Assembly: GCF_009755665.1 (NCBI RefSeq)
Contig: NZ_CP046622.1
Location: 4,650,001 to 4,714,000, forward strand
Direction of reading: 5' to 3'
Source of the DNA: Variovorax paradoxus
GTDB lineage: Bacteria; Pseudomonadota; Gammaproteobacteria; Burkholderiales; Burkholderiaceae_C
Length of the DNA stretch: 64,000 bases
Under the pieces are notes generated by a model, which saw only the letters and a list, made by a program, of their open reading frames with translations, made no database searches and was not told the DNA's origin. Made by a program: the position numbers and the translations under genes. This document shows, piece by piece, positions 25,214 to 35,417 of the stretch (its first letter is position 1; the number at the start of each line of letters is the position of its first letter).

Positions 25214-26473
25214 TCAATCCTCGGGGAGGAAAAGCGTCTGCAGGTCGCTCAAAAAATCCAGCCCGCGTTCGGTGGGCCACACGCGGTGCAGGTCGCGGGC
25301 GATGAGGCCCTTGCGCTCGGCTTCTTCCAAACCTTTTTGAATGCTGGTCATGGCAAGGCCGGTGCGCTCGCTGAACTGGGGCAGCGTAAAGCCTTCTTTA
25401 AGGCGCAGCGCGTTCAGCATGAACTCGAACGGCAGGTCGGCCAGCGCAACCTCGTCGCTTTGCGATACGGCCATGCCGGCACTGGCGTTTTGCATGTACA
25501 GGCGCGGCTCGCGAAAGCGTACCTGCCGCACGATGCGGTGCGCAAAGCTCAGCTTGCTGTGGGCGCCGGCGCCAATGCCAAGGTAGTCGCCAAACTGCCA
25601 GTAATTGAGGTTATGCGCGCAGGTGTGGCCGCTGCGCGCATAGGCAGAAACCTCGTAGCGCGACATGCCGCTGGCAGCGGTTCGCTCTGTAATGCGGTCG
25701 AGCATGGCGTAGGCCAAATCATCTTCCGGCAGCGCGGGCGGAAACTTGGCGAACCAGGTGTTGGGCTCAATGGTGAGGTGGTACACCGATATGTGCGGCG
25801 GCGCGAGCGCCAGCGCTTGGCTCAGGTCGGCGTCCAGGCCCTCGATGGTCTGGCCCGGTAGGGCGTACATCAGGTCGAGGTTGAAGGTGTCGAACGCGCT
25901 GGCAGCCTCTTCCACGGCGGCAATGGCCTGGGCGCGGTCGTGCACGCGGCCAAGTGCTTTCAGGTGCTCGTCATTGAAGCTTTGCACGCCCACTGAAAGG
26001 CGGGTAACGCCGGCGCTGCGATAGGCGCGAAAGCGGTTGCGCTCGAAGGTGCCGGGGTTGGCTTCGAGCGTTATTTCGCACTCGGGCGCTAGCTTGAGGC
26101 GAGCGCGCACGTCGCCCAGCAGGCGGTCTATGGCCTGGGGCGAAAAGAGGCTGGGCGTTCCGCCGCCGATAAAAATGGTGTGAACTGTGCGACCCCAGAT
26201 CAGAGGCAGCGCGGCGTCCAGGTCGGCAATCAGCGCATCGAGGTACGCGGCTTCAGGAATGCCCTCGGCCTCGGCCTCGCTGGCGGCGCGCCACTCGTGC
26301 GAGTTGAAGTCGCAGTAGGGGCACTTGCGCAGGCACCACGGCAAATGAATGTAGAGCGACAGGGGCGGCAGCGCGGCCAGTTGCAGCGGGCCGGGGCGCA
26401 TCCAGTGCAGCACGTCGTTGGCCTGCGGGGCGCCCGCGGCCTGCGCCGGCTGAATAGGGAACACGGTGGCCAT
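25214..26473 (-). CDS. hemW: Radical SAM heme chaperone HemW
   Basis: The protein has 419 residues. The radical-SAM cluster motif is C47-LRK-C51-PY-C54. The residue two after the third Cys is Phe, not the extra Cys of true oxygen-independent coproporphyrinogen oxidase HemN, so this is the HemW branch that binds and delivers heme. FIGGGTPSLF, the SAM-binding Gly motif, and the HemN C-terminal domain (FEFMLNALRLKEGF) are present. ATG 26473 starts 29 bp after the end of rdgB on the same strand, forming an rph–rdgB–hemW run, a frequent arrangement in Burkholderiales. Confidence 0.95.
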   Translation of the reverse strand: MATVFPIQPAQAAGAPQANDVLHWMRPGPLQLAALPPLSLYIHLPWCLRKCPYCDFNSHEWRAASEAEAEGIPEAAYLDALIADLDAALPLIWGRTVHTIFIGGGTPSLFSPQAIDRLLGDVRARLKLAPECEITLEANPGTFERNRFRAYRSAGVTRLSVGVQSFNDEHLKALGRVHDRAQAIAAVEEAASAFDTFNLDLMYALPGQTIEGLDADLSQALALAPPHISVYHLTIEPNTWFAKFPPALPEDDLAYAMLDRITERTAASGMSRYEVSAYARSGHTCAHNLNYWQFGDYLGIGAGAHSKLSFAHRIVRQVRFREPRLYMQNASAGMAVSQSDEVALADLPFEFMLNALRLKEGFTLPQFSERTGLAMTSIQKGLEEAERKGLIARDLHRVWPTERGLDFLSDLQTLFLPED

Positions 26474-26502
26474 TGGGTTCAGTCAGTCAGTCAGCCCGTC
26501 GG

Positions 26503-27111
26503 TCAGAACCAGCGTTCGCGCATCAGGGCGAGCATGGCCTTTGCCGCCTGGCCGCGGTGGCTGTTGGCGTTTTTTACTTCGGGCGGCAGTTGGGCAAAGG
26601 TTTTGCCAAAGCTGGGCAGGTACATGACGGGGTCGAACCCGAAGCCGTTGTCGCCAATGGGCGCCTGCGTAATTTCGCCGACCACGCGGCCTACGGCGAT
26701 GAGGGGCTCGGGGTCGTCGTGGCCGCGCAGCGCAACCAGGGTGCTGACGAGCGCGGCGCGGCGGTTGGCGACGCCGTTCAGCTGCTCGAGCAGGGTCTTC
26801 ACGTTGTTGGCGTCGCCCTTGGCGTAGCCGAACTGGGTGGCATAAAACGCGGTGTCGACGCCGGGCAGGCCGCCGAATGCATCAACGCACAGGCCGGCGT
26901 CGTCTGCAATGGCGGGCAGGCCGGTGGCGGCGCTGGCATGGCGCGCCTTGGCCAGGGCATTTTCTACAAAGGTGCGAAACGGCTCTTCGGCCTCTCCCAC
27001 GCCAAGTGCCGATTGGGGCACGAGCGTGACCGACAGCTCCGCAAACAGCTGCTGCAGCTCGGCCAGCTTGCCGGCGTTGTTTGATGCCAGGACCAGTTGC
27101 ATTGCCGCCAT
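26503..27111 (-). CDS. rdgB: XTP/dITP diphosphatase (RdgB/HAM1)
   Basis: This 202-residue house-cleaning enzyme hydrolyses dITP, XTP and ITP to monophosphates and pyrophosphate, keeping non-canonical purines out of DNA. The family signature begins the protein (LVLASNNAGKLAELQQL). The active-site residues lie in AIADDAGLCVDAFGG, and the C-terminal GFGFDPVMYLP and SHRGQAAKAM complete the nucleotide pocket. The start is ATG 27111 or the second ATG at 27102, which gives the more usual MQLVLAS start. It lies three bases after the rph stop. Confidence 0.95.
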   Translation of the reverse strand: MAAMQLVLASNNAGKLAELQQLFAELSVTLVPQSALGVGEAEEPFRTFVENALAKARHASAATGLPAIADDAGLCVDAFGGLPGVDTAFYATQFGYAKGDANNVKTLLEQLNGVANRRAALVSTLVALRGHDDPEPLIAVGRVVGEITQAPIGDNGFGFDPVMYLPSFGKTFAQLPPEVKNANSHRGQAAKAMLALMRERWF

Positions 27112-27114
27112 TGC

Positions 27115-27846
<732 letters not shown>

Positions 27847-27908
27847 TTTTTAGAGGTGTGTAAGAGACAAAAGCGGGGGCAGCCCCGCAAGCCGAAGCAG
27901 CCCTGGAA

Positions 27909-28814
27909 TCAGATTTTCTTGGCAGCAGAGCGGCGAATGGCTTCGTTGATTTCGGCAATGGAGCGCTCGATGGCGTCTTCGTCCATGTCGTCGATCTCGC
28001 CATCGGAGGGCATGCCGGCCTGGATGGTGGAGGCAAACACGCCGTCGTCGATGGTTTCGGTCGAAACGCCGCGGTCTTCGCGCTTTGAATCGGACATTTC
28101 CCATTCGAGCGCAATGAGCGTGACGTTGTCGCTGTGGGCGCCGCCTTTGCGAAGCGCCATTTCAGCCAGGTCTGGCGCGGCGTCGGACACGGGCTTGTCG
28201 GAAGACAGGGTGTGCACGATGACGGCGTCGTCGAGCACGCCCCACACGCCGTCGGAGCACAGCATGATGCGGTCGCCGCGCTGCAGTTGCAGCGGGGCAG
28301 AAATATCGAACAGCGGCGTGGTCGGCGAGCCCAAGCAGGTGAGCAGCAGGTTGCGGTTGACGGGCATGTCAGAGCCCTGCGGGCGCGGGCGCTCGGCATG
28401 CGAATGGTCGCGCGTGCGGGTGAGCAGGCGGCCGTCGCGCACCACGTAAAGGCGCGAGTCGCCGCAATGCATCCAGGTGGCCGTGGTGCCCTGGAGCACG
28501 GCCGCAACCACGGTGGTGCGGGGCGTGTCGAGCATGGCCTTGTTGCTGGCGTACCGCATGATCTGCTGGTGCGCCGCCATGGCCGATTCAGCCAGAAAGG
28601 CCTTTACGTCCTTGACCGTTGGGCGGGCTTCACGCTGGTACAGCGCCGCAATGGTCTGCAACGCGAGCTGGGCCGCAACCTCGCCCTCGGGGTGGCCGCC
28701 CATGCCGTCGGCCAGCACAAAAAGGCCGGACTCCCGCGTGTAGCAATAGCCCATGCGGTCTTCGTTCTTGACGCGGCCGCCTTTTCGGCTGACCTGGAAT
28801 ACCGAGAATTTCAT
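27909..28814 (-). CDS. PP2C-family serine/threonine phosphatase
   Basis: The 301-residue protein has all PP2C metal-binding motifs: NEDRMGY at residue 18, VLADGMGGHPEGEVAA, MLCSDGVWGVLDD and HSDNVTLIAL. It should be a cytosolic Mn/Mg-dependent phosphatase. An acidic C-terminal tail (DGEIDDMDEDAIERSIAEIN) is followed by a basic end (RRSAAKKI). Its ATG overlaps the stop of the Ser/Thr kinase gene by four bases, so the two form a translationally coupled kinase/phosphatase pair and probably act on the same substrates. Confidence 0.92.
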   Translation of the reverse strand: MKFSVFQVSRKGGRVKNEDRMGYCYTRESGLFVLADGMGGHPEGEVAAQLALQTIAALYQREARPTVKDVKAFLAESAMAAHQQIMRYASNKAMLDTPRTTVVAAVLQGTTATWMHCGDSRLYVVRDGRLLTRTRDHSHAERPRPQGSDMPVNRNLLLTCLGSPTTPLFDISAPLQLQRGDRIMLCSDGVWGVLDDAVIVHTLSSDKPVSDAAPDLAEMALRKGGAHSDNVTLIALEWEMSDSKREDRGVSTETIDDGVFASTIQAGMPSDGEIDDMDEDAIERSIAEINEAIRRSAAKKI

Positions 28815-29818
28815 GCCGGACGGGTGGTAGGTGCCGCGGCCCTGGGCAGGGCCTTCTTATCGAAGGAGCGGATGTTGTCGAATGAAAGCCGCACCTTCTC
28901 GCCAACGGTGAGCTTGGTGTAGCGCCGCTCGCCTTCGCGGCTGAGTTCTTTTTGCAGCGCAAAGACCGACTGCGGGCGGGAGAGCGGGTCGAGCGACATG
29001 CACCATTCAACCACTTCGATGAGGTTGTCGGAGTACACGCCGCGCAGGCGCGACAGCGACAGGCTGAGCCGGTCTTTCTCGATGCGGCGCGGCGCGTCGT
29101 TGGGCGGGTAGCCCTGCATGCAGGCGTAGATGCAGGCGCCAATGGCGTAGATGTCGGTCCAGGGGCCCATGGACGAGTCGCGCCGGTACATCTCGGGCGC
29201 GGCAAAGCCAGGGGTGTACATGGGGCGGATGAAGATGCCCTCTTTGCTGAGCACTTCGCGTGCGGCACCAAAGTCGATCAGCACCGCGCGGTCTTCGTCG
29301 GTGACAAAGATGTTGGCGGGCTTGATGTCCAGGTGGAGCATCTTGTACTGGTGCACGATGCGAAGGCCGCGCAGAATTTCATCGAAAAGCGAGCGGATGG
29401 TCGATTCGCGGAAGACCTTGGGCCGTTTCAGGTCGCGCGCGGTCACCACAAAGTCCTGCAGGGTGGCACCCTCCAGGTAGTTCATGACCATGTAGACGGT
29501 TTCGTTCTCGCGGAAAAAATTGAGAACGCTGACCACCGAGGCATGCGAGATTTGCGCGAGCGAGCGCCCTTCTTCGAAAAAGCTCTTCAGGCCGAGCCGG
29601 TAGAGCGAGAGCTTTTCGGGCGCAACTTCGGGCGTGAGCTCGCCCGGCCCGCGCGTTGCAAGCGAGGAAGGCAGGTATTCCTTGATGGCAACCTGCTGTC
29701 CGCTGGGGTCGATGGCGAGATAGACGACGCCAAACCCGCCTGCTGAAAGCCGGCGAACGATGCGGTAACCGCCAATGACCGTATCGGGCGGCAGGGGCGA
29801 AGGCTTGACCTTTGACAT
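28811..29818 (-). CDS. Hanks-type serine/threonine protein kinase
   Basis: This 335-residue kinase has every key motif: glycine loop LSAGGFGVVYLA, catalytic Lys in VAIKEYL, HLDIKPANIF (with HLD in place of HRD) and DFG in LIDFGAAREVL, then MYTPGFAAPEMYRR as the activation/APE segment. No transmembrane or PASTA region follows, so it is cytosolic. ATG 29818 is used because upstream codons show no kinase homology; the frame is open to 29884. The coupled PP2C gene follows directly. It is divergent from yicC with a 91-bp gap. Confidence 0.92.
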   Translation of the reverse strand: MSKVKPSPLPPDTVIGGYRIVRRLSAGGFGVVYLAIDPSGQQVAIKEYLPSSLATRGPGELTPEVAPEKLSLYRLGLKSFFEEGRSLAQISHASVVSVLNFFRENETVYMVMNYLEGATLQDFVVTARDLKRPKVFRESTIRSLFDEILRGLRIVHQYKMLHLDIKPANIFVTDEDRAVLIDFGAAREVLSKEGIFIRPMYTPGFAAPEMYRRDSSMGPWTDIYAIGACIYACMQGYPPNDAPRRIEKDRLSLSLSRLRGVYSDNLIEVVEWCMSLDPLSRPQSVFALQKELSREGERRYTKLTVGEKVRLSFDNIRSFDKKALPRAAAPTTRPA

Positions 29819-29909
29819 AATCCGGGAGTTTCGCCCGAAGGCGATGGTGCGGCAAGCGAACGCCATGCCGACGCCTCGGTGCATACAGCAAAAACCACAG
29901 TGAGGCGCA

Positions 29910-30824
29910 ATGCCAGTTTACAGCATGACCGGCTATGCCAGTGGCCAGAACGGCCCCGTTGGCAGCCACTCCGAAGCCGAAGCACGGCCTAGCGCCGCAG
30001 GCCGACTCGGGGTCGAAATACGCTCGGTCAACAGCCGCTTTCTCGACCTCACATTCAAGCTGCCGGAAGAACTGCGCCAGCATGAAACCGCACTGCGCGA
30101 GCTGCTCACGGGCAAGCTGAAGCGCGGCAAGGTCGAGGTGCGGGCCGCCATCGAAAACACGGCCCAGGGCGGCATTGCCGAACCCTCGGTCAAGCTGCTG
30201 CAGCGGCTGAACGGCGTGCAGGACGGCATCAAGGCCTGGCTGCCCGGCGCCCGCGAACTGAGCGTGGCCGACGTATTGCGGCTGGCCGGCGGCGACGGCA
30301 CCACCCGCGGCGACTGGGGCAGCGACCTGCTCGACGTGGCCGGCAAGGCGCTGGAAGCGCTGATGTCCGCCCGCCAGCGCGAAGGCGCGCGGCTCGCCAA
30401 GATGCTGGAAGCCCATCTGGCCCAGTTGCGTACGCTGGTCGAACAGGCCGGCCCGCTGATTCCGCAACTGGTCGAGCAGCAGCGCGCGCGCTTCCTGGAG
30501 CGCTGGCAAGAGGCCATGGGCCTGACGGGCGGCACCCTGCCCGAGGCGGCGCAAGACCGGGCGCTGAACGAAGCCACGGCTTTTGCGATTCGCATCGACG
30601 TGGCGGAAGAGCTCACGCGCCTCAATTCGCACCTGGACGAAATCGAGCGGCTGCTGAAGAAGGGCGGCGAAATCGGCAAGCGGCTGGACTTTTTGATCCA
30701 GGAGCTGCACCGGGAGGCCAATACACTGGGCTCCAAGTCCGCAGCGCTGGAGCTCACCCGCATTGGCGTGGACATGAAGGTGCTGATCGAGCAGATGCGC
30801 GAACAGGTACAAAACATCGAATGA
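29910..30824 (+). CDS. yicC: YicC-family endoribonuclease
   Basis: The 304-residue protein has the YicC N-terminal domain ([28 protein letters not shown]) and the C-terminal DUF1732 ([52 protein letters not shown]). Characterised YicC/YloC proteins are metal-dependent endoribonucleases acting in RNA turnover. The stop overlaps the gmk start by four bases, the usual yicC–gmk–rpoZ–spoT order. Confidence 0.93.
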   Translation: MPVYSMTGYASGQNGPVGSHSEAEARPSAAGRLGVEIRSVNSRFLDLTFKLPEELRQHETALRELLTGKLKRGKVEVRAAIENTAQGGIAEPSVKLLQRLNGVQDGIKAWLPGARELSVADVLRLAGGDGTTRGDWGSDLLDVAGKALEALMSARQREGARLAKMLEAHLAQLRTLVEQAGPLIPQLVEQQRARFLERWQEAMGLTGGTLPEAAQDRALNEATAFAIRIDVAEELTRLNSHLDEIERLLKKGGEIGKRLDFLIQELHREANTLGSKSAALELTRIGVDMKVLIEQMREQVQNIE

Positions 30825-31453
30825 GCGAGCGAATGGACTATCCAGGCAACATCTTTGTCGTGGCGGCACCCAGCGGTGCCGGCAAATCGAGCCTGGTCAA
30901 AGCGCTCATGGAACTGGACACGGCCGTTCAGCCCTCGGTTTCGCACACCACCCGGCCGCCGCGCGGGCAAGAAAAACACGGCCGGGAGTACTTTTTTACC
31001 TCGCCCTCGGAGTTCGACGCCATGATTGCCGCGGACGGCTTCGTGGAATGGGCCCATGTGCACGGGCACCGGTACGGCACCTCCAAAAAGGCCATCGAAG
31101 AGCGGATTGTCCAGGGGGCAGACGTCATTCTCGAAATCGACTTCCAGGGCGCGATCCAGATCCGCAAGACTTTTGCGAACGCGGTCATGATTTTCATCCT
31201 GCCGCCAAGCTGGGAAGAACTGCGCTCCCGGCTGGAGCGGCGCGGGGAAGACAGCGCCGCCGTCATCGAGCTGCGGCTGAAGAATGCCGCCGAAGAGATG
31301 GCCCGGGCGGGGGAATTCGACTTCGTTATAATCAACGAGTTATTTGAGCGCGCGCTTTTCGATCTCAAGGCGATCGTCCACGCTCAGCGGCTTCGGTACT
31401 CTGCACAGCGCCGCGCACGTGCCGACACATTCGCCGCACTGAACATCCCCTGA
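30821..31453 (+). CDS. gmk: Guanylate kinase
   Basis: The 210-residue enzyme phosphorylates GMP to GDP. The P-loop is [10 protein letters not shown] at residues 15-24. GMP-binding residues are in [19 protein letters not shown], and the lid has [13 protein letters not shown]. It is coupled to yicC by an ATGA overlap and lies 31 bp before rpoZ. A perfect TATAAT lies within its 3' part at 31327, a candidate promoter for rpoZ. Confidence 0.97.
   Translation: MSERMDYPGNIFVVAAPSGAGKSSLVKALMELDTAVQPSVSHTTRPPRGQEKHGREYFFTSPSEFDAMIAADGFVEWAHVHGHRYGTSKKAIEERIVQGADVILEIDFQGAIQIRKTFANAVMIFILPPSWEELRSRLERRGEDSAAVIELRLKNAAEEMARAGEFDFVIINELFERALFDLKAIVHAQRLRYSAQRRARADTFAALNIP
31327..31332 (+). promoter_or_regulatory. 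Candidate -10 box upstream of rpoZ
   Basis: TATAAT occurs within gmk, about 150 bp before the rpoZ ATG. No good -35 box is present 16-18 bp upstream, so this is only a possible weak internal promoter. Confidence 0.25.
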
Positions 31454-31484
31454 TTTCCTGCTCACCGACCGAAAGATTCTGATC

Positions 31485-31688
31485 ATGGCCCGCATCACCG
31501 TCGAAGATTGTCTGCTTCAGATCCCCAACCGTTTCCAACTGGTTCTGGCCGCCACCTACCGTGCGCGCATGCTGAGCCAAGGCCACGCGCCCAAGATCGA
31601 GAGCAAGAACAAGCCCGCCGTCACCGCCCTGCGCGAAATCGCCGAAGGCAAGATCGGCATCGAAATGCTCAAGAAGGTGCCGGGCTGA
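31485..31688 (+). CDS. rpoZ: RNA polymerase omega subunit
   Basis: The 67-residue omega subunit ([34 protein letters not shown]) helps RNA polymerase assembly and forms part of the ppGpp-binding site. It is followed by a strong intrinsic terminator and then by spoT, whose product makes ppGpp, the conserved gmk–rpoZ–spoT arrangement. Confidence 0.97.
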   Translation: MARITVEDCLLQIPNRFQLVLAATYRARMLSQGHAPKIESKNKPAVTALREIAEGKIGIEMLKKVPG

Positions 31689-31713
31689 TCTGACGCAGCC
31701 CTGCAACGAAAAG

Positions 31714-31737
31714 GCACCGCAAAGCGGTGCTTTTTTT
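31714..31737 (+). terminator. Rho-independent terminator after rpoZ
   Basis: GCACCGC (31714-31720), loop aaa, GCGGTGC (31724-31730), then seven Ts. Confidence 0.92.
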
Positions 31738-31781
31738 ACGTCTGGACGCGTCCATACAGCGGTCACGCTAAAGTGGTAGCC

Positions 31782-34037
31782 ATGAGTGCGGTTGCCAAAC
31801 ATCAGTCCCATGCCCCTTCGGGCATGCCAAAGCCGAGCCCGGCGGCGCTGAATGCGGCCGCCGCAAGCTTTGCCGCGCTGACGGCCAGGCTCGATTACCT
31901 GAGCCCCGAAGACACCGAGCTGGTCCGCCGCGCCTACCGCTTTGCCGACGAGGCTCACCTGGGCCAACTGCGCAACAGCGGCGAGCCCTACATTACGCAC
32001 CCGATTGCCGTGGCTGCGCAATGTGCCGAATGGAAGCTCGACGCGCAGGCCCTGATGGCCGCCCTGCTGCACGACGCCATCGAAGATTGCGGCGTCACCA
32101 AGCCGGAACTGATCGAGCGCTTTGGCGCCCCAGTTGCCGAGCTGGTCGACGGGCTCACCAAGCTCGACAAGCTGCAGTTCAACACGCGCGAAGAAAACCA
32201 GGCCGAATCGTTCCGCAAGATGCTGCTGGCCATGGCGCGCGACGTGCGCGTCATTCTGGTCAAGCTGGCCGACCGCACGCACAACATGCGCACGCTGGAC
32301 GATGCGCCGCGCGAAAAATGGGCCCGCATCTCGCGCGAAACGCTCGAGATCTATGCGCCCATCGCGCACCGGCTCGGCCTGAACCAGACTTATCGGGAGC
32401 TGCAAGAACTCTCGTTCCGACACCTGAAGCCTTGGCGCTACGCCACGCTGTCCAAGGCTGTGGCCAAGGCGAGAGGCCGTCGGCGCGACCTGATCCAGAA
32501 GGTGCAGAAAGAGGTCGAAACCGCCTTCTCGGCCGCCGGCATGACGCTGCGGATTGCGGGCCGCGAAAAAACGCTCTATTCGATCTACCGCAAGATGGAA
32601 GAAAAGCACCTGAGCTTTGCCCAGGTGACCGACATCTACGGTTTTCGGCTGATCGTGCCAAACGTGATCGCCTGCTACACGGGCCTGGGCATCCTGCACC
32701 AGATGTACAAGCCGCTGCCGGGCAAGTTCAAGGACCACATCGCCATTGCCAAGCTCAACGGCTACCAGTCGCTGCACACCACGCTGGTGGGCCCGGCGGG
32801 TGTGAACGTGGAATTTCAGCTGCGCACCGAGGCCATGCACGTGGTAGCCGAATCGGGCGTGGCGGCGCATTGGCTCTACAAAGCCGCGGAGCCGAATGCG
32901 GCCAGCAATGACCGGCTTGGCACCAAGTGGCTGCAGTCGCTACTCGACATTCAGGACGAAACCCGTGACGCGGCCGAGTTCTGGGACCACGTCAAGGTCG
33001 ACCTGTTTCCCGATGCCGTTTACGTGTTCACGCCCAAGAGCCAGATTCTGGCGCTGCCGCGCGGTGCCACGGTGGTCGACTTTGCCTACGCCATTCACAG
33101 CAACATCGGCGACCACACCTCCGCCGCGCGGATCAACGGCGACCAGGTGCCGCTGCGCACCGAGCTGAAAAACGGCGACGTGGTCGAGGTGATTACCGCG
33201 CCGGTGTCAACGCCCAACCCGGCCTGGCTCGGCTTTGTTCGAACGGGCCGCGCGCGATCCAAGATCCGCCACTATTTGAAGACGCTGGCGCACGCCGAGT
33301 CTGAAGGGCTCGGCGAAAAACTGCTGGCGCAGGCGCTGCGTGCCGAAGGCCTTAGCAAGCTGCCGGCCGACGACGCCGAGCACCAGGCGCTGTGGGAAAA
33401 GCTGCTGCGCTTTACCGGCAACCGCACCCGCGCCGAGCTGCTGACTGACATCGGCCTGGGCAAGCGAATTGCCAGCATCGTGGCCAAGCGGCTCGTGGCC
33501 ATGCTCTCCGAACTGGGCGAGCGGCCGGATGCACTGCTGCTGAGCCGCGAGCGCTTCATTTCGCACGAAACCATTTCGCAGGGCGCCGTGACGCTGGACG
33601 GAAGCGAAAACTCCTCCGTTCGCTTTGCACTGTGCTGCCGACCGATTCCGGGTGACGAGATCGTCGGCTATCTGGGGCACGGCGAGGGCCTGGTGGTGCA
33701 CACCGAAAGCTGCGGTGTCGGCCAACGCTTGCGGCATAAGGACAGCGAGCGCTTTTTCGCAGTCGAATGGGCCGACGAGCCGACCCGCGCGTTCGAAACC
33801 GGCGTGGTGATTACCGTGCGCAACGACAAGGGCGTGCTCGCACGGGTGGCTGCAACGCTGGCGGATGCCGAGGCCGACATCACGCACGTCGAAATGGCCG
33901 ATGAAACGCCGCAAGATTCGACCGACCTGCGCTTTGTGATTGCCGTGCGCGACAGAAGCCACCTTGACGCGGTGTTGCGCGCGGCGCGGCGAACTGCTTC
34001 CGTGCTGACGGCGGCGCGAACGGTTCCCGCGCCCTGA
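31782..34037 (+). CDS. spoT: Bifunctional (p)ppGpp synthetase/hydrolase
   Basis: This 751-residue RSH enzyme has the HD hydrolase domain (LLHDAIEDCGVT at about residue 95, RTHNMRTLDD), the synthetase domain (SIYRKMEEKHLSFAQVTDIY, GYQSLHTTLVGP), TGS (FPDAVYVFTPKSQILALP) and a C-terminal ACT domain (VVITVRNDKGVLARVAATLA). The HD motif is intact, so both making and degrading the alarmone is expected. ATG 31782 is chosen over a GTG at 31773. It is convergent with greB. Confidence 0.95.
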   Translation: MSAVAKHQSHAPSGMPKPSPAALNAAAASFAALTARLDYLSPEDTELVRRAYRFADEAHLGQLRNSGEPYITHPIAVAAQCAEWKLDAQALMAALLHDAIEDCGVTKPELIERFGAPVAELVDGLTKLDKLQFNTREENQAESFRKMLLAMARDVRVILVKLADRTHNMRTLDDAPREKWARISRETLEIYAPIAHRLGLNQTYRELQELSFRHLKPWRYATLSKAVAKARGRRRDLIQKVQKEVETAFSAAGMTLRIAGREKTLYSIYRKMEEKHLSFAQVTDIYGFRLIVPNVIACYTGLGILHQMYKPLPGKFKDHIAIAKLNGYQSLHTTLVGPAGVNVEFQLRTEAMHVVAESGVAAHWLYKAAEPNAASNDRLGTKWLQSLLDIQDETRDAAEFWDHVKVDLFPDAVYVFTPKSQILALPRGATVVDFAYAIHSNIGDHTSAARINGDQVPLRTELKNGDVVEVITAPVSTPNPAWLGFVRTGRARSKIRHYLKTLAHAESEGLGEKLLAQALRAEGLSKLPADDAEHQALWEKLLRFTGNRTRAELLTDIGLGKRIASIVAKRLVAMLSELGERPDALLLSRERFISHETISQGAVTLDGSENSSVRFALCCRPIPGDEIVGYLGHGEGLVVHTESCGVGQRLRHKDSERFFAVEWADEPTRAFETGVVITVRNDKGVLARVAATLADAEADITHVEMADETPQDSTDLRFVIAVRDRSHLDAVLRAARRTASVLTAARTVPAP

Positions 34038-34046
34038 AATGCCCGC

Positions 34047-34068
34047 CCGCGGCAGTTTTATGCCGCGG
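34047..34068. terminator. Hairpin between convergent spoT and greB
   Basis: CCGCGGCA (34047-34054), loop gtttta, TGCCGCGG (34061-34068) is a perfect 8-bp stem overlapping the greB stop. It lacks a T-run but lies where a shared bidirectional terminator would be expected. Confidence 0.5.
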
Positions 34069-34636
34069 TGCCTGACCCCGGAGCGGGATAGCTCACGGAC
34101 AGCAGCTCGACCTCATGCGTGCCGCCGGGCGTTACGAGCTTCACCACATCGCCTTCGCGCGACTTGAGCAGGGCCCGGGCAATGGGCGAGATCCAGCTGA
34201 CCTGCGACTGGGCGCTGTCCGCCTCATCGATGCCCAGGATGGTGACGCTGCGTTCGTCGCCCGTTTCATCGGCATAGCGCACCGTGGCGCCAAAAAAGAC
34301 CTGGTCGCTGCCGTGGTGCACCGAGGGATCGGTCACTTCGGCAATCTCTAGCCGCTTGGTCAGAAAGCGGATGCGTCGGTCGATTTCTCGCAGGCGCTTT
34401 TTGCCGTAGAGATAGTCGCCGTTTTCGGAGCGATCGCCATTCTTGGCGGCCCAATGCACCGCCTCGACGACCTTGGGACGCTCTTCATCCATCAATTGCA
34501 GCAATTCATCGCGCAGCCGGGCATAGCCGGCCGGCGTGATGTAGTTTTTGCTTCCGCTCGGCAACGCGGGGCCGGCGCTTTCGCCGCCATCGTCGTCTTC
34601 GTCGGCGTCTGTTTCCTTGGTGAATGCTTTGCTCAA
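34058..34636 (-). CDS. greB: Transcription elongation factor GreB
   Basis: The 192-residue protein rescues backtracked RNA polymerase by stimulating transcript cleavage. The Gre coiled coil (RLRDELLQLMDEERPKVVEA; NGDRSENGDYLYGKKRLREI) carries the acidic tip residues D and E. The C-terminal FKBP-like domain (VSWISPIARALLKSREGDVV) is GreB-like. A 30-residue acidic, low-complexity N-terminal extension (KETDADEDDDGGESAG) precedes the core. It starts at TTG 34636, supported by GGAGG seven bases upstream. Confidence 0.93.
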   Translation of the reverse strand: MSKAFTKETDADEDDDGGESAGPALPSGSKNYITPAGYARLRDELLQLMDEERPKVVEAVHWAAKNGDRSENGDYLYGKKRLREIDRRIRFLTKRLEIAEVTDPSVHHGSDQVFFGATVRYADETGDERSVTILGIDEADSAQSQVSWISPIARALLKSREGDVVKLVTPGGTHEVELLSVSYPAPGSGTAA

Positions 34637-34776
34637 GGCAAAACCTCCGAATTTAAAAAGGCCCGCAACTTTCGTTGCAGGCCTTCATGATGAAGTGCGG
34701 CGAACTCCTGAGTCGCCCGTTCAACATATTGTGCCCCGATGCATGGGCGCGAGGCCTGGGGACCGGGCCGGCTTGC

Positions 34777-35226
34777 TCACCCCAGGTCGGAGCGCTTGCA
34801 GTCGAAGACCACGCTTTGCTCGACGGCGCGCAACGCGGGTACCTTGTTCACAAAAGTCACGCCAGCGCTTATCAGGCGCCACTCCGTGGTCTTGAACAGC
34901 TTGAAGAGGCTCGTGGTTTCGACCCCGACCGTCGGGATGGAGTTGAAGACATAGACGGGCTCGCCGGACTGGTTGTCTTCCATGTTCACCAGGTCCGCTC
35001 TCAGCTTGCCCATGGTTTCCGTGTCTTTCGTTCTGGAGCGAACGACGTCCATGTTGACGGTGCGAGAGTGCTCGTCGATCGAGATCCTGCGGATCGAATT
35101 GAGAGGCGAGGCGGTTCCGCTGTTTGCGCCCGGAATGCAGGTGATCTTTCCTGCCCAGGTCGAACCTGTGGCCAAGGACAGCAAGAAAAGGAGCGGAAAT
35201 GCGATTCTTTTTGCGTGGGTACCCAT
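34777..35226 (-). CDS. Hypothetical secreted protein
   Basis: I do not recognise the family. The 149-residue product begins with a clear Sec signal peptide (KRIAFPLLFLLSLATGSTWA, then GKIT). The mature part has two Cys (ITCIPG and VFDCKR) that could form a disulfide, and mixed beta-rich composition (VYVFNSIPTVGVETTSLF; LISAGVTFVNKV). ATG 35226 is the only good start. It is monocistronic, between greB and a small divergent frame. Confidence 0.7.
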   Translation of the reverse strand: MGTHAKRIAFPLLFLLSLATGSTWAGKITCIPGANSGTASPLNSIRRISIDEHSRTVNMDVVRSRTKDTETMGKLRADLVNMEDNQSGEPVYVFNSIPTVGVETTSLFKLFKTTEWRLISAGVTFVNKVPALRAVEQSVVFDCKRSDLG

Positions 35227-35417
35227 GATTCACTCTAAGCCGTTTCCCCGGCCGGCAGGGTTCGACCTACGTCGTATGGACTAATTGTTACGGCATCAAT
35301 AAACGTTAACATTTTCGTCTTCACGTGAAATAAGTCACGTTCTTCATTCCGGAGGCTTGCTACTGATGAGTCGAGTGGGAGGGAAGCTCTGAGTTCTATG
35401 GACTCTGGTGGGAAGCA

